From positions 2,504,211 through 2,568,210 of the forward strand of contig NZ_KB235922.1 in the NCBI RefSeq assembly GCF_000332195.1: a DNA stretch of 64,000 bases. The letters run 5' to 3'. Within the stretch, counting starts at the first letter, position 1. Each line of letters opens with the position of its first letter. The translations under genes were made by a program, and so were the position numbers. The notes beneath the pieces are model-generated. The model searched no databases and was not told the DNA's origin. It saw only the letters and a list, made by a program, of their open reading frames with translations. The stretch comes from Pleurocapsa sp. PCC 7319. GTDB taxonomy: Bacteria > Cyanobacteriota > Cyanobacteriia > Cyanobacteriales > Xenococcaceae. Of this stretch, positions 10,233-21,262 are shown one piece after another.

Positions 10233-11858
10233 TTAGTAATCAAAATCACCTGCACCAGGTGCACCAGCAGACTTATCTTTTTCCGGTTTATCGACGACAA
10301 TACATTCGGTAGTCAATACCATTCCGGCGATCGAGGCAGCATTTTGTAATGCAGAACGAGTTACTTTGGCGGGATCGACAATACCAGCGTTAAACATATT
10401 GACGAATTCATTGGTAGCGGCATTATAACCAGTATCAAAGTCTGTTTCTTTTACTCTTTCGGCAACTACAGCACCATTTTGACCAGCATTTTCGGCAATT
10501 CTTTTCAACGGAGCAGCTAAAGCACGAGCCACAATAGTTGCAGCAGTTAAAGCTTCGTCTTTGAGGTTGGCTTTTGCCCATTCTGTCAAACCAGGAGCTA
10601 AATGAGCCAGGGTAGTGCCACCACCAGGAACAATTCCTTCTTCAACCGCAGCCTTAGTAGCGTTGATCGCATCTTCCAAGCGCAATTTACGATCTTTCAT
10701 TTCGGTTTCGGTAGCAGCACCTACTTTAATTACCGCTACACCACCAGATAGTTTAGCTAAACGCTCTTGTAGCTTTTCTTGGTCATAAGACGAATCGCTG
10801 GCTTCGATTTGACGACGAATCTGCTGACAGCGTTTTTTCACTGCATCCTCATTACCTTCGGCAACAATAGTAGTACTGTCTTTGGTGATGTTAATCCGAC
10901 GAGCAGTACCCAACATTTCTACTTTGGCACTTTCTAGTTTTAAACCAGCATCTTCAGAGATTACTTGACCACCAGTTAGTACGGCAATGTCTTCTAGCAT
11001 TTGCTTACGGCGATCGCCGAAGCCAGGAGCTTTGATAGCAGCAACATTAAGCACACCCCGTAGACGATTGACGACTAAAGTTGCCAGGGCTTCTTTTTCA
11101 ATATCCTCAGCAATAATTACTAAAGGTTTGCCTTGACGAGCAACTTGTTCTAGTACGGGAACTAAATCTTGAACTAGATTGATCTTGCGATCGGTAATCA
11201 GAATTAAGGGCTCTTCTAAAGCCGCTTCCATACGTTCAGTGTCAGTAACAAAGTAAGGGGAGATATAGCCTTTATCAAAACGCATCCCTTCAGTAATCTC
11301 TAGTTCGGTAGTCATTGACTTTCCTTCTTCAAGAGAGATAACTCCTTCTTTGCCGACTTTATCCATCGCTTGGGAAATCATATTGCCGACTTCTTCGTCA
11401 TTACCAGCAGAGATTGTCCCGACTTGAGCGATCGCTGTCGAATCTCCTACAGGCTGAGCGTGCTCTTGGATCTTACCAACTAAGTATTCGGTCGCTTTGT
11501 CAATACCACGCTTGATTGCAATGGGATTGGCTCCAGCAGCGACATTACGGAGACCCTCTTTAACAATGGCATGAGCCAAAACTGTAGCTGTGGTAGTGCC
11601 GTCCCCTGCTACATCATTAGTTTTGGAGGCAGCTTGACGAATCAAGGATACACCTGTATTCTCGATGTGATCTTCTAATTCAATTTCTTTGGCGATTGTT
11701 ACCCCATCATTGACAATTTGGGGCGCGCCAAATTTTTTTTCGAGAACTACGTTACGTCCTTTGGGACCAATGGTAACTGCGACTGCTTCGGCCAGCAGGT
11801 CGATCCCTTTTTCTAACGCACGACGGGCTTCGTCGTTATAAATAATAGATTTAGCCAT
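10233..11858 (-). CDS. groEL: 60-kDa chaperonin GroEL
   Basis: ATP-driven double-ring chaperonin subunit that folds client proteins in a cavity capped by GroES. The 541-aa length is typical. Hallmarks: [18 protein letters not shown] start, [19 protein letters not shown], the ATP-site motif [17 protein letters not shown], and [12 protein letters not shown]. The C-terminus is [11 protein letters not shown] rather than a Gly-Gly-Met tail, as in the GroES-linked cyanobacterial paralogue rather than the solo one; this is inferred from family knowledge. It follows groES by 236 bp on the same strand. That gap contains no convincing gene. It should be controlled by the CIRCE operator upstream of groES and ends at a strong terminator. 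Confidence 0.98.
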   Translation of the reverse strand: MAKSIIYNDEARRALEKGIDLLAEAVAVTIGPKGRNVVLEKKFGAPQIVNDGVTIAKEIELEDHIENTGVSLIRQAASKTNDVAGDGTTTATVLAHAIVKEGLRNVAAGANPIAIKRGIDKATEYLVGKIQEHAQPVGDSTAIAQVGTISAGNDEEVGNMISQAMDKVGKEGVISLEEGKSMTTELEITEGMRFDKGYISPYFVTDTERMEAALEEPLILITDRKINLVQDLVPVLEQVARQGKPLVIIAEDIEKEALATLVVNRLRGVLNVAAIKAPGFGDRRKQMLEDIAVLTGGQVISEDAGLKLESAKVEMLGTARRINITKDSTTIVAEGNEDAVKKRCQQIRRQIEASDSSYDQEKLQERLAKLSGGVAVIKVGAATETEMKDRKLRLEDAINATKAAVEEGIVPGGGTTLAHLAPGLTEWAKANLKDEALTAATIVARALAAPLKRIAENAGQNGAVVAERVKETDFDTGYNAATNEFVNMFNAGIVDPAKVTRSALQNAASIAGMVLTTECIVVDKPEKDKSAGAPGAGDFDY

Positions 11859-12094
11859 AAAACTGGTTTGCCTTCAATAGATATGGTGAACGGTGAATAA
11901 ATTAAATGCTTTATTGATGTAAGTCTTAGTGATGGTATTTTCTAGTAATCATAGTTTCAGGTAAATGACCACCAAGTAACTTGAAGAGTGACTCCACGCC
12001 GCCGCAAAGCACAAACGCTATGGCAGTTCTTTCAAGTCTGATGACCCTCTCAACGGAATAGCTTGAGAGCGTACGAATTTGACTAAACAATCTT

Positions 12095-12406
12095 TTAAGC
12101 AACTGCAGCGAGAATGTCTTTTTCAGATAGCAGGACGTAATCTTCGCCACCTAACTTAATATCTGTACCAGCGTATTTTGAATAGAGTACTTTATCACCA
12201 ACTTTTACTTCTAAAGGTGTATAACCACCATCATCCTTGGGTTTACCAGGGCCAACACCTACAACTTCACCAACTTGAGGTTTTTCTTTAGCTGCATCGG
12301 GTAGTAAAATTCCACCAGCAGTTTTTTCTTCACTGGCACTGACTTTAATAAATACGCGATCGCCTAGAGGCTTTACAGTTGTTACGTTAATACTAATAGC
12401 TGCCAT
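12095..12406 (-). CDS. groES: 10-kDa co-chaperonin GroES
   Basis: Heptameric lid of the GroEL chaperonin. At 103 aa it is standard length. Visible features: [12 protein letters not shown] at the N-terminus, the mobile loop [19 protein letters not shown] that contacts Gro[24 protein letters not shown] and a C-terminal [12 protein letters not shown]. It is the first gene of the groES-groEL operon. A perfect CIRCE operator lies 86 nt upstream of the start, so repression by HrcA and induction by heat are expected. Confidence 0.98.
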   Translation of the reverse strand: MAAISINVTTVKPLGDRVFIKVSASEEKTAGGILLPDAAKEKPQVGEVVGVGPGKPKDDGGYTPLEVKVGDKVLYSKYAGTDIKLGGEDYVLLSEKDILAAVA

Positions 12407-12491
12407 GCAAATATTCTCCAGATAACTAAACGCTTAACTTTGATTAAATAATCAAAGATTCTCCTTGATGGAAAGCTACTTATTTTCTCAA

Positions 12492-12518
12492 TTAGCACTC
12501 TCACCATCCGAGTGCTAA
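12492..12518 (-). promoter_or_regulatory. CIRCE operator (HrcA binding site) of groESL
   Basis: Perfect inverted repeat TTAGCACTC-N9-GAGTGCTAA, matching the CIRCE consensus. It stands upstream of groES and implies HrcA-mediated heat-shock control. The hrcA gene is not in this window. Confidence 0.97.
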
Positions 12519-12622
12519 TTTAGCTAAAGTTGGTATCTTATGGCAACGGTATCATTAGTGTGGTTTACCGTACAAAGTGATGATTACACTGCAAATCAGA
12601 GATCTGCCAGAAAAATCGCCAT

Positions 12623-12664
12623 AAAAAAACGCCTCTCATTAGTAATTTATGAGTTACGGCGTTT
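12623..12664 (-). terminator. Rho-independent terminator of apcF
   Basis: Minus strand: AACGCCGTAACTCAT pairs imperfectly with ATGAGAGGCGTT and is followed by seven T. It lies about 125 nt past the apcF stop. The interval 12665-12788 holds only imperfect repeats of the word AGCTAATAG. Confidence 0.8.
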
Positions 12665-12788
12665 AATTTGACATGAAATCTTTTTTTCTGGACAGAGAAT
12701 AAATAGTTTTCAATTAATTGTTTATCACCATAGTTATCTTTAACTTAGAGCTAAGAGCTAATAGTTAAAAGCTAATAGCTCGAAATAA

Positions 12789-13298
12789 CTAAACAGAAAC
12801 TTCGCCTAACTCCCGAGTTAAATAATCAAAGGGTTCATCTATAACATCACTATTACTAATTCCCGAATCAACTGCCATTTCTTTGAGCATCTCTTTCATA
12901 ATTTGAATTCCCTTAACAGTAGGACCAATTGGTACACCCAGAGAATTGTAAGTTTCTCGCAGTCCTTGTAAAACTCGTTCATCAAGGACATTGGTATTGC
13001 CTGCCACTAAAGCATAGCTAGCATAGCGTAAATAATAGTCCATATCCCGCAAACAAGCAGAATAGCGACGGGTTGTGTAAGCGTTTCCTCCTGGTCGGAT
13101 TAGCTCTGGAACTTCTTCAAATAATTGAATTCCTGCATTCCGCACAATAGTGGCAGCATTACCGCTAATCATAGTTGCGACAGCTACTCTAGCAGTTCCA
13201 GAGGCAAAATAGTCTTGAAGACTATCCATCGCATTGCGGTCTAGATAACGACCAGCAATATCATAATTTTTGATTAAGTTAGTAACAGCGTCTCGCAT
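12789..13298 (-). CDS. apcF: Allophycocyanin beta-18 subunit ApcF
   Basis: Phycobilisome core subunit that replaces one beta subunit in the core trimer containing the ApcE chromophore domain and helps pass energy to photosystem II. The 169-aa length and globin-like helices fit. MRDAVTNLIKNYDIAGRYLD, NAATIVRNAGIQLFEEVPEL and the chromophore-binding RRYSACLRDMDYYLRYASYA (phycocyanobilin on the Cys of SACLRD) are diagnostic of beta-type allophycocyanin. The lower similarity to ApcB and the 18-kDa-type N-terminus point to ApcF. The gene is monocistronic with its own terminator and is divergent from glnA. Confidence 0.93.
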   Translation of the reverse strand: MRDAVTNLIKNYDIAGRYLDRNAMDSLQDYFASGTARVAVATMISGNAATIVRNAGIQLFEEVPELIRPGGNAYTTRRYSACLRDMDYYLRYASYALVAGNTNVLDERVLQGLRETYNSLGVPIGPTVKGIQIMKEMLKEMAVDSGISNSDVIDEPFDYLTRELGEVSV

Positions 13299-13551
13299 CT
13301 TAATTTTTTGATTTCTCCCAACAGCAATTTTATTTAATCGGCTAAATAGTTAAGCCTACTTTTATTTACCTATAATCCCACAAGTCACGACGAGGACTAG
13401 CGATCCCTTCAAATTTTGACATCTTATCTTAATACTTGATCGAGATCGAGACAAAATTAAAACAAAGCTTAAATTCTTCCTCATAACCAAAAATTTGGTT
13501 AATTTAGTCACATTTTTGTAAAGTTTACAGGTTTAGAGTCGGATAAAACGT

Positions 13552-13574
13552 GTTAATTCTGTAACATCAACAAC
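13552..13574 (+). promoter_or_regulatory. Candidate NtcA sites upstream of glnA
   Basis: Two overlapping matches to the NtcA core GTN10AC: GTTAATTCTGTAAC at 13552-13565 (symmetric GTT-N8-AAC) and GTAACATCAACAAC at 13561-13574. NtcA control of glnA is well established in cyanobacteria. Neither site has a good TAnnnT box exactly 22-23 nt downstream, so which one is used is uncertain. The rest of the apcF-glnA spacer (13299-13642) shows a short palindrome TGTAAAGTTTACA and nothing else. Confidence 0.45.
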
Positions 13575-13642
13575 AAGTTTTCAGGCAATCTATTACAAAT
13601 AAATTGCCAGTGTAAGACGTAAATCCAAAAGGAGCAATATCT

Positions 13643-15064
13643 ATGGCTGAGACTGCCCAAGAGGTCTTGAAAATGATTCAGGATCAAAATATTGAGCTAA
13701 TCGATCTCAAATTTGTTGATCTATTTGGTATTTGGCAACACTGTACTTTTCATCGTAGCCTAATTGACGAAGATGCGTTTACTGAAGGCGTAGCTTTCGA
13801 TGGTTCTAGTATTCGAGGCTGGAAAGCCATTAACGCTTCCGATATGGCAATGGTTCCCGATCCGACCACAGCTTGGATCGATCCCTTTATGGAAATACCA
13901 ACTTTGAGCATGGTATGTTCCATTAAAGAACCGCGAACTGGAGAATGGTATGATCGTGACCCTCGTTCTCTGGCTCAAAAAGCCGTAGACTACCTCAAAA
14001 GTACTGGTATTGGTGATACCGTATATTGTGGTCCTGAACCAGAATTTTTTATTTTCGATGATATTCGCTTTGGTCAAGCAGAATACGAAGGTTTTTATCA
14101 CATTGATTCCATTGAAGGCATTTGGAATTCTGGAGCATCTGAAGCAGGAGGAAACTTAGGCTATAAAACCGATCATAAACGTGGCTACTTTCCAGTAGCA
14201 CCTTCAGATACTCTGCAAGATATTCGTAGTGAAATGCTACTTGCAATGGGAAAATGTGGTGTGCCCATTGAAAAACACCATCATGAAGTAGCTTCTGCGG
14301 GACAGTGTGAATTAGGAATCAAATTCTCCGATTTAGTTCATGCTGCAGACTATGTTTTAACTTACAAATACATAGTTAAAAATGTTGCCAGAAAACATGG
14401 TAAAACCGCTACCTTTATGCCCAAACCTTTGTTTAATGACAACGGTACTGGCATGCATACCCATATGTCCATCTGGAAAGACGGCAATCCTTTATTCTTC
14501 GGTGATGGTTACGCAGATTTGAGCCAAACAGCACTGCATTTTATTGGTGGTATTTTAAAACATGCCTCTGCTATTTTGGCATTTACTAATCCTTCTGCTA
14601 ATTCTTACAAACGCCTCGTACCTGGTTTTGAAGCCCCTGTAAACTTGGCTTATTCCCAAGGAAACCGCTCTGCATCAGTACGCATACCCCTTAGCGGTAG
14701 CAATCCCAAAGCCAAGCGTTTTGAGTTTCGCTGTCCCGATCCTACGTCTAATCCCTATCTTGGTTTCTCGGCTATGTTACTCGCGGGTATCGATGGTGTA
14801 AAAAATCAAATCGATCCTGGTGATCCTCTGGATGTAGACATATATGAACTTTCTCCTGAAGAACTGAGTAAAATCCCCTCTACTCCTGGTTCTTTAGAAG
14901 GTGCCCTAGAAGCTCTAGAAAATGACCACGGATTTTTAACTGCTAGCGGCGTATTTACTTCAGACTTTATCCAAAACTGGATTCAGTTTAAGTTGGATGC
15001 AGAAGTAAATCCTTTGCGTTTACGTCCTCATCCTTATGAATTTGCTCTTTACTATGATTGCTAG
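13643..15064 (+). CDS. glnA: Glutamine synthetase type I
   Basis: Adds ammonium to glutamate with ATP; the entry point of the GS-GOGAT cycle. The 473-aa length is typical of dodecameric GSI. Motifs: [14 protein letters not shown], the latch [38 protein letters not shown], the ATP-site [35 protein letters not shown] and [13 protein letters not shown]. In cyanobacteria this enzyme is controlled by small inactivating proteins (IF7/IF17) rather than adenylylation; no gif gene is seen here. A strong ribosome site (AAAGGAG) stands before the ATG. It is followed by glnN and amt on the same strand, each behind its own promoter. Confidence 0.98.
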   Translation: MAETAQEVLKMIQDQNIELIDLKFVDLFGIWQHCTFHRSLIDEDAFTEGVAFDGSSIRGWKAINASDMAMVPDPTTAWIDPFMEIPTLSMVCSIKEPRTGEWYDRDPRSLAQKAVDYLKSTGIGDTVYCGPEPEFFIFDDIRFGQAEYEGFYHIDSIEGIWNSGASEAGGNLGYKTDHKRGYFPVAPSDTLQDIRSEMLLAMGKCGVPIEKHHHEVASAGQCELGIKFSDLVHAADYVLTYKYIVKNVARKHGKTATFMPKPLFNDNGTGMHTHMSIWKDGNPLFFGDGYADLSQTALHFIGGILKHASAILAFTNPSANSYKRLVPGFEAPVNLAYSQGNRSASVRIPLSGSNPKAKRFEFRCPDPTSNPYLGFSAMLLAGIDGVKNQIDPGDPLDVDIYELSPEELSKIPSTPGSLEGALEALENDHGFLTASGVFTSDFIQNWIQFKLDAEVNPLRLRPHPYEFALYYDC

Positions 15065-15112
15065 AGGGATACTTCGATAGGGACACTAAGATGATGTAAT
15101 TATTAATTAGCC

Positions 15113-15142
15113 AGAGGCGTTTGGTTCAACGTCTCTATTTTT
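15113..15142 (+). terminator. Terminator after glnA
   Basis: AGAGGCGTT and AACGTCTCT form a 9-bp stem with one G-T wobble, followed by ATTTTTATT. It lies 48 nt past glnA, so glnN is transcribed separately. Confidence 0.75.
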
Positions 15143-15248
15143 ATTGAATAACTTAGAATCAGAGGATAATCTGGTGATTAAAAGTATTCACTAAATTGAT
15201 CTTAACCGCTGTCAAGTTTTTGGCAACTCAAAGCCACGACATAAATCT

Positions 15249-15290
15249 GTTACATATTTTACATTTTATAGAATTCCCAGCAAGTAAGAT
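15249..15290 (+). promoter_or_regulatory. NtcA-activated promoter of glnN
   Basis: GTTACATATTTTAC (15249-15262) matches the NtcA core GTN10AC. Exactly 22 nt follow before the -10 box TAAGAT (15285-15290, TAnnnT). This is the canonical class II NtcA promoter layout. The glnN start codon lies 38 nt further on. Confidence 0.8.
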
Positions 15291-15328
15291 CAATTGCACT
15301 AAATATCTAGTAATAAAACAAAACTGTC

Positions 15329-17503
15329 ATGGGATACGAATCGCGCGCGCAAGCAATTTATCGAATAACTAATCGACAATCATTTCCAGCTGGACCACCT
15401 AGTCGTTTAGAAGAACTGTGGGGCAAGGATGTTTTTAGCTTGAGCAAAATGAAACAGTGTTTACCCAAAGCTGTTTTTAAATCTCTGAAAAAAACAATTC
15501 AAACAGGTCAACAGTTAGATGCTTCTGTTGCCGATATTGTGGCTTCAGCAATGAAGGACTGGGCGATCGCCAAAGGAGCATCTTACTATGCTCACGTTTT
15601 TTATCCCATGACAAATGCTACCGCCGAAAAACACGATGCTTTTGTGTCTATACAAGGGGATGGGACGGCAATTTCTGAATTTGCAGGTAAATTACTGGTT
15701 CAGGGTGAACCAGATGGTTCATCTTTCCCTAATGGTGGAATTCGTTCTACTTTTGAAGCTAGAGGCTATACTGCTTGGGATGTAACTAGCCCAGCTTACT
15801 TAATGGAAACAGATAACGGTGTAACTCTCTGTATTCCAACGGTGTTTGTTTCTTGGACAGGAGAAGCCCTTGACAAGAAGACTCCTCTATTGCGCTCTAT
15901 TTCAGCTATGAATAGGTCAGCCACTAGGGTGTTAAAGTTATTGGGTCACACGGATATTGCTCCTGTGAATTCTAGCTGTGGTCCAGAACAAGAATATTTT
16001 TTAGTAGATTCTTACTTTGCCAATAGTCGTCCCGATTTATTATTGGCTGGCAGAACTCTGTTTGGTAAACCTCCTGCAAAAGGACAGCAGTTCGATGACC
16101 ACTATTTCGGTGCAATTCCCGAACGGGTTCAAGTCTTTATGCAAGATGTAGAACAGAAAATGTATCGTTTGGGTATTCCTGCCAAAACTAGACACAATGA
16201 GGTGGCTCCTGGTCAGTTTGAAATTGCACCTATTTTTGAAGCAGCCAACGTAGCTTCCGATCACCAGCAGTTAACTATGACATTGTTACGTCAGACTGCG
16301 AAAAAGCATGGTTTCGTCTGCTTACTTCACGAAAAACCCTTTGCTGGAATTAATGGTTCTGGTAAACACGTCAACTGGTCTGTGAGTAATACTACTCAAG
16401 GCAATTTACTCGATCCTGGCGATTCTCCTCACGAAAATGCTCAGTTTTTAGTTTTCTGTGCTGCCGTAATTCGCGGTGTACATAAATATGGCCCATTAAT
16501 GCGGGCTGTAATTGCTAATGCCAGTAACGATCACCGTTTGGGAGCCAACGAAGCTCCTCCGGCAATTATGTCAGTTTATTTAGGTTCTCAATTAGAGACT
16601 CTATTTAACCAGATTGCGTCAGGTAGTATGAATGATACCTACGGTAAAAGAGGAGAGATGAGAATTGGGGTGGACACTTTACCTCCTTTGTCTAAGGATG
16701 CAGGCGATCGCAACAGAACATCTCCCTTCGCTTTTACGGGCAATCGCTTTGAATTCCGTGCTGTAGGCTCTAGTCAATCGGTTTCTGGTCCCCTGATTGT
16801 TCTCAATACTATGTTGGCAGATTCGTTAGATTTTGTTGGCGATCTTTTAGAAAGTGAACTAGGTAAAGGAGTAGAACTTAACGCTGCTATTTTTGCCGTA
16901 CTCAAAGAAATAATGCACAAACATGGTGCGGTTATTTTCGGTGGTGACGGATACTCTGCTGAATGGCACAAAATGGCTGTAGAAGAAAGGGGCTTGGCTA
17001 ATCTACCTACTACTGCAGATGCTCTTCCCTGTTTAACAGAAAAATATATTGAAGAGCTATTTGAAAAAACTGGCGTTCTGTCTCCTGTAGAATTAGAAAG
17101 TCGCTACGAAGTATATTCTGAGCAGTACATTCTGTCTATTGAAGTAGAAGCCAAACTGGCAATAGATATGGTGAAAACTTCGATCTATCCTGCAGCGATG
17201 AGACATTTAGCTGAGATGGGCAATACTGTTGCTGGTCTCAAAGACATGGGGATCGATTTAGATCGGGATAATATCAAGAAAGTCGCCGAGTTAACTAACT
17301 CAATGATGTCCAAAGTGTCAAAATTGAGTACGGCTTTGGCAAAAGAAGACTTTGCCAGTACTGAGGAACACATGAAATATTGTGCTAGCACTATTCGCCC
17401 AATGATGGACGACCTTCGGGAAGATGCTGATGCTCTTGAAGGAGAAGTCTCCGATGACCTTTGGCCCTTACCAACCTATCAAGAAATGTTATTTATTAAA
17501 TAA
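15329..17503 (+). CDS. glnN: Glutamine synthetase type III
   Basis: Large GSIII isoform (724 aa, about 80 kDa), a second route for ammonium assimilation expressed under nitrogen starvation in some cyanobacteria. Motifs match the GlnN family: [14 protein letters not shown] and [13 protein letters not shown] near the N-terminus, [10 protein letters not shown]-like segment at [63 protein letters not shown] and [20 protein letters not shown]. The start at 15329 ([13 protein letters not shown]) agrees with the family N-terminus. It has its own NtcA promoter and a terminator downstream. Co-localisation with glnA and amt makes a compact nitrogen block. Confidence 0.97.
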   Translation: MGYESRAQAIYRITNRQSFPAGPPSRLEELWGKDVFSLSKMKQCLPKAVFKSLKKTIQTGQQLDASVADIVASAMKDWAIAKGASYYAHVFYPMTNATAEKHDAFVSIQGDGTAISEFAGKLLVQGEPDGSSFPNGGIRSTFEARGYTAWDVTSPAYLMETDNGVTLCIPTVFVSWTGEALDKKTPLLRSISAMNRSATRVLKLLGHTDIAPVNSSCGPEQEYFLVDSYFANSRPDLLLAGRTLFGKPPAKGQQFDDHYFGAIPERVQVFMQDVEQKMYRLGIPAKTRHNEVAPGQFEIAPIFEAANVASDHQQLTMTLLRQTAKKHGFVCLLHEKPFAGINGSGKHVNWSVSNTTQGNLLDPGDSPHENAQFLVFCAAVIRGVHKYGPLMRAVIANASNDHRLGANEAPPAIMSVYLGSQLETLFNQIASGSMNDTYGKRGEMRIGVDTLPPLSKDAGDRNRTSPFAFTGNRFEFRAVGSSQSVSGPLIVLNTMLADSLDFVGDLLESELGKGVELNAAIFAVLKEIMHKHGAVIFGGDGYSAEWHKMAVEERGLANLPTTADALPCLTEKYIEELFEKTGVLSPVELESRYEVYSEQYILSIEVEAKLAIDMVKTSIYPAAMRHLAEMGNTVAGLKDMGIDLDRDNIKKVAELTNSMMSKVSKLSTALAKEDFASTEEHMKYCASTIRPMMDDLREDADALEGEVSDDLWPLPTYQEMLFIK

Positions 17504-17617
17504 TTTGTCTTTTCTACTCAGTTAGACACCCGAATAAATAATTGGATTTTTGACTTTATCCCTATTCACTTAGCCACTCATAGCTAGATGAATTAGATTA
17601 AGATTGTAATTATTATG

Positions 17618-17646
17618 AAACCGTTCTTTATGGACGGTTTTTTGTT
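17618..17646 (+). terminator. Terminator after glnN
   Basis: AAACCGTTC pairs with GGACGGTTT (one wobble, short TTTAT-type loop), followed by further T. It lies 115 nt past the glnN stop. Confidence 0.85.
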
Positions 17647-17649
17647 GTT

Positions 17650-18140
17650 AATAAACAATATGGATTGAATAGTTAAATTAAGTTCTTTAACATACTTAAA
17701 GATTACCAATTTTAAGTCTGATTTAATCTCACAAAATAAGATTTAAAATTCATCTAACTCTTAACAATTGCTAACTATTATTTTTAATGATAATTAAGTC
17801 GCGAAAATACATGACATACTATGAAGGCCTATAGAATTCAAAATTAGCTAGCTTATAAGCGCAGTAGAACCTGAGCTCTGCATAAAAGAAGGCGATTAAG
17901 CTAGAATATCAAATATTTTATCTGCTTGTATGTCTATATCTAAATATCTTTTACATCATGTCTTTTTTGTAAAGATTAGACAGGTCAAAGATATTAAATC
18001 TATATATTTTCGGGACTTTTGGTCAGGAAAGGCATAGTAGTTAATAATTAAGGCTATCAATTAGATGTATCTTAATTAAGTGTTAGTTTGGATCGATTAA
18101 AAATAGCCCTTTATCATACCTCTTTTTGCTATATCAAACT
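17650..18140. other. Long AT-rich leader region upstream of amt
   Basis: Non-coding stretch between the glnN terminator and the NtcA box of amt. No ORF, repeat array or hairpin with a T-tract stood out. Its length would allow a small nitrogen-regulated RNA, but no signature of one was recognised. Confidence 0.4.
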
Positions 18141-18154
18141 GTATTCAAAAATAC
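18141..18154 (+). promoter_or_regulatory. NtcA binding site upstream of amt
   Basis: GTATTCAAAAATAC is a perfect GTAN8TAC NtcA box, 93 nt before the amt start codon. The expected -10 about 22 nt downstream is not a clean TAnnnT; TAGACA at 18182 is the nearest candidate. Confidence 0.75.
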
Positions 18155-18247
18155 GGCAAGAAAGGAAAAAAAATCACAAACTAGACAGAATTGAGTTTGC
18201 AACTTGTAGACAAACTAACTATATTTTCTAAATTAATCGAAGTGTAA

Positions 18248-19732
18248 ATGAATTCTGAATTCTTAAAACCTAAAAAAACACTCAAACGTAAAAATCCAAC
18301 GGGAGTTGGTCGGCAATTTAAAGACTTACTTCCCGAACCTTTGAGAACAGTATTTAAATCTTTTTCTTCTTCTTGGTTTTTATGTATTCCTTTAGCAGCA
18401 ATGATTGTTGTCGTTTGGAATACAGCCGCCACCGCTCAAGGATTAGATGCCCCCGCTAACCTAGATGAACTGAGAGTTGTCTTAGACTCAATCTTTCTGC
18501 TATTTTGCTCCGTTCTAGTAATTTTCATGAATGCTGGATTCGGAATGTTAGAAACAGGGTTCTGTCGTCAAAAAAATGCGGTTAATATTCTGGCCAAAAA
18601 TCTAATCGTATTTGGAGTCGCAACTTTGGCTTATTGGGCAGTAGGTTATGCCCTCATGTATGGTGATGGCACTCCCTTTATTGGCTTAAAGGGCTTTTTC
18701 TTTAATGGAGATCCTGCTCCTTATGGTAATGATCCCTATCCAGCAGCAGTTCCCGAAGCAATTTCCTTTTTATTCCAAGTGGCTTTCGCGGCAACAGCAG
18801 CAACTATTGTTTCTGGTGCGGTAGCAGAAAGAATTCACTTTGGCGCATTCTTAATTTTTAGTACTTTACTAGTAGCCTTTTCCTACGCGGTCACTGGACA
18901 TTGGGTTTGGGATGGTGGTTGGTTGAGCGAAATGGGCTTTTCTGACTTTGCTGGTTCAACCGTGGTTCACTCTGTGGGAGGATGGGCAGCTTTAGTTGGT
19001 GCAGCTATTTTAGGACCGAGACTTGGTAAGTATCAGAACGGGAGAATTAGTGCAATCCCTGGTCACAACATGGGTTTTGCTACTCTAGGATGCCTCATTC
19101 TCTGGATTGGCTGGTTTGGCTTTAACCCCGGCTCAGAACTAGCCGCTACAGCCAATGTTCCTTATATTGCTGTGACTACTAACTTAGCCGCAGCAGCAGG
19201 TGGTGTTGCTGCAACTTTTACATCTTGGATTAAAGACGGTAAGCCTGACTTATCGATGGTTATTAATGGTATTTTAGCTGGTTTGGTAGGTATCACTGCT
19301 GGTTGCGCGGATGTTAGCTATTTATCTGCGGTAATTATCGGTGTGATCGCTGGCATAATCGTAGTTTTCTCTGTTGCTTTCTTTGACAGTATCAAAATTG
19401 ACGACCCCGTTGGTGCAACTTCGGTTCACTTAGTTTGCGGTATCTGGGGAACTTTAGCGGTAGGTATCTTTGGCACTGGTAACATTGTTACTCAAATTAT
19501 TGGCATTGTGGCGATTGGTGCTTTTACCGTAATCTTTAGTGCTATCGTTTGGACTATCCTCAAAGTAACTATTGGTATTAGAGTGGATGAAGAAGACGAA
19601 AGACGTGGTTTAGATATCAGCGAACATGGTATGGAAGCCTACAGTGGATTTGTCAAAGAAGCCGATGTTTTAGCTGGTGGTGGTTCTAGTATTCCCTTTG
19701 GTAAGGCAGAAGCTAGCGGTTCGGAATTCTAG
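18248..19732 (+). CDS. amt: Ammonium transporter (Amt family)
   Basis: Inner-membrane trimeric channel that scavenges ammonium. The 494-aa protein has about eleven membrane helices after a leader of some 55 residues with a hydrophobic segment ending TAATAQG, which looks like a cleaved signal peptide. Family signatures: [20 protein letters not shown], the pore histidine segment [20 protein letters not shown], and [20 protein letters not shown] with the second pore histidine. A soluble C-terminal tail ([16 protein letters not shown]) is the usual regulatory contact for PII (GlnK/GlnB). It is preceded by a perfect NtcA box, so it should be induced by nitrogen limitation together with glnA and glnN. 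Confidence 0.97.
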   Translation: MNSEFLKPKKTLKRKNPTGVGRQFKDLLPEPLRTVFKSFSSSWFLCIPLAAMIVVVWNTAATAQGLDAPANLDELRVVLDSIFLLFCSVLVIFMNAGFGMLETGFCRQKNAVNILAKNLIVFGVATLAYWAVGYALMYGDGTPFIGLKGFFFNGDPAPYGNDPYPAAVPEAISFLFQVAFAATAATIVSGAVAERIHFGAFLIFSTLLVAFSYAVTGHWVWDGGWLSEMGFSDFAGSTVVHSVGGWAALVGAAILGPRLGKYQNGRISAIPGHNMGFATLGCLILWIGWFGFNPGSELAATANVPYIAVTTNLAAAAGGVAATFTSWIKDGKPDLSMVINGILAGLVGITAGCADVSYLSAVIIGVIAGIIVVFSVAFFDSIKIDDPVGATSVHLVCGIWGTLAVGIFGTGNIVTQIIGIVAIGAFTVIFSAIVWTILKVTIGIRVDEEDERRGLDISEHGMEAYSGFVKEADVLAGGGSSIPFGKAEASGSEF

Positions 19733-19851
19733 ACGTTGCTTAGTAAAAGCGTGATTTTTAAATTTTGCCATTGCGATTTTGCTTAATTAAGTAACTATCG
19801 TAGTGGTATTTATTTTGACTAGCTATTATCAATGATTCAAATCTCTTTGAT

Positions 19852-21039
19852 TCAAAACATTGATGGCATGGTTAAACCTTGAAGAGACTTTTGATGCTCA
19901 GCTAGATTTTTTCCCTGAATCAATACACCAAAGCCACCCAAGCCAGTGGGGTCAATTAATTGATGTAAAGCATCACGACGTTTAAAAATCTCTGCAATCT
20001 CATATTTACCACTAGAAAGTTCATTTAAGCGATCGCCTAAACCCAAAGCCATCAAAAATAGACCCTGTTGAGTAAAACCAAGAGTTCTTAACCCGTGTAG
20101 TTTTCCCTGGCATTGTAGAGCTGTAAAATCCACCTGAGCAGTAATATCTTGATGACCTATATTTACGTATGGATTGTTATGATGACGATGTTGAAAATAA
20201 CACTGTAAAGTACCTTGACTACGAGCGGGACGATAATACTTATCAGCAGTATAGCCATAATCCACAGTCAAGACATACCCTCGTTTAAGTTTACCTGCAA
20301 CTGTTGTTAGCCAATTTAAAGCATTGAGATTAACTTCAGTACGATAACCCTGAGGATAGTCCGCCTCTAGTAAATTGATACCAACCAAATCAAAATATGC
20401 AAGCAGTTTTTCTGTCGAAACAGGATGGCTAGTTTCGGTTAGACGATCTTGTTCAATACTCAAAAATACTTCTTGTAATTGCTGCTGATTCTTGGTTATT
20501 AAATGAACAGGGAAAGCATCAACTAACTCGTTGGAAAAAAAACAGCCCTCGATACTGTTGTCGGCAATATCTGACCAAGTTTTCCAAGTTAGATCAACAT
20601 CACTAAAAGAGCTGAGCAATTTCTGCTGTACCTCGATTAAGGCAGTTGACTGCTCGATAATCACGTAATTTAACGCTTTAACAAATAAATTATTATCGCT
20701 GTTATAGAAATAATTTAAAATATCTTGGGCAAGTTCACCATTACCTGCACCCATTTCCACTAGATAAAAAGGATCGGGGCAACCCAATTTGTGCCACATT
20801 TCTTGGAACTGAACCGCGAGTAATTCCCCAAAATCTTTACCTAGTGAGGACGAAGTGAAAAAATCTCCCTTGGCACCAATACTAACTACTCCTGAATTAT
20901 AGTAACCATAGTGATGATGATATAGAACAAGGGTCATGTATTCAGCAAAAGTAATTCGCTTTTCTGGAGAATTATCGATTTGGGTAAAAAGAAGCTTCTT
21001 TAGTTCTTGAGAATGAGATGATTCAGACAAATTTATCAT
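19852..21039 (-). CDS. MidA/NDUFAF7-family SAM-dependent methyltransferase
   Basis: 395-aa protein of the COG1565 family (DUF185), related to the mitochondrial complex I assembly factor NDUFAF7, which methylates an arginine. Visible: ITFAEYMTLVLYHHHYGYY near the N-terminus, a GAKGDFFTSSSLGKDFGELL stretch, and the SAM-binding motif YLVEMGAGNGELAQDIL. FFSNELVDAFPVHL and VLTVDYGYTADKYY are family signatures. The substrate in cyanobacteria is not known; NDH-1 is a possible but unproven target. It stands alone, convergent with amt. Confidence 0.88.
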   Translation of the reverse strand: MINLSESSHSQELKKLLFTQIDNSPEKRITFAEYMTLVLYHHHYGYYNSGVVSIGAKGDFFTSSSLGKDFGELLAVQFQEMWHKLGCPDPFYLVEMGAGNGELAQDILNYFYNSDNNLFVKALNYVIIEQSTALIEVQQKLLSSFSDVDLTWKTWSDIADNSIEGCFFSNELVDAFPVHLITKNQQQLQEVFLSIEQDRLTETSHPVSTEKLLAYFDLVGINLLEADYPQGYRTEVNLNALNWLTTVAGKLKRGYVLTVDYGYTADKYYRPARSQGTLQCYFQHRHHNNPYVNIGHQDITAQVDFTALQCQGKLHGLRTLGFTQQGLFLMALGLGDRLNELSSGKYEIAEIFKRRDALHQLIDPTGLGGFGVLIQGKNLAEHQKSLQGLTMPSMF

Positions 21040-21262
21040 AAATATGAATATAGTATCAATTTAAAACTGTATTTAAAATTAGTAATCTGTAACTGAGAGG
21101 ACTATTCTCAAGGTGTCACAACTATACTTTGTTTTGAGCTTGATTGATGTAAGCTGTGGAGGAATTTGATTACATCGGACGGAATTATGCCCTGAGTTTA
21201 TTTATACTTGGATTTTCAAACAATAGATTATGGTGTAAATTGATTTAAATAATCAAAAGTGA

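Noticed and set aside
11926-12150. 74-aa ORF in the groES-groEL spacer
   Set aside because: It overlaps groES on the same strand in another frame and has no similarity or ribosome site; the long spacer is left unexplained.
13643-17503. Glutamine riboswitch (glnA motif) ahead of glnA or glnN
   Set aside because: I could not find the conserved core of that RNA; the regulatory signal visible is NtcA-type.
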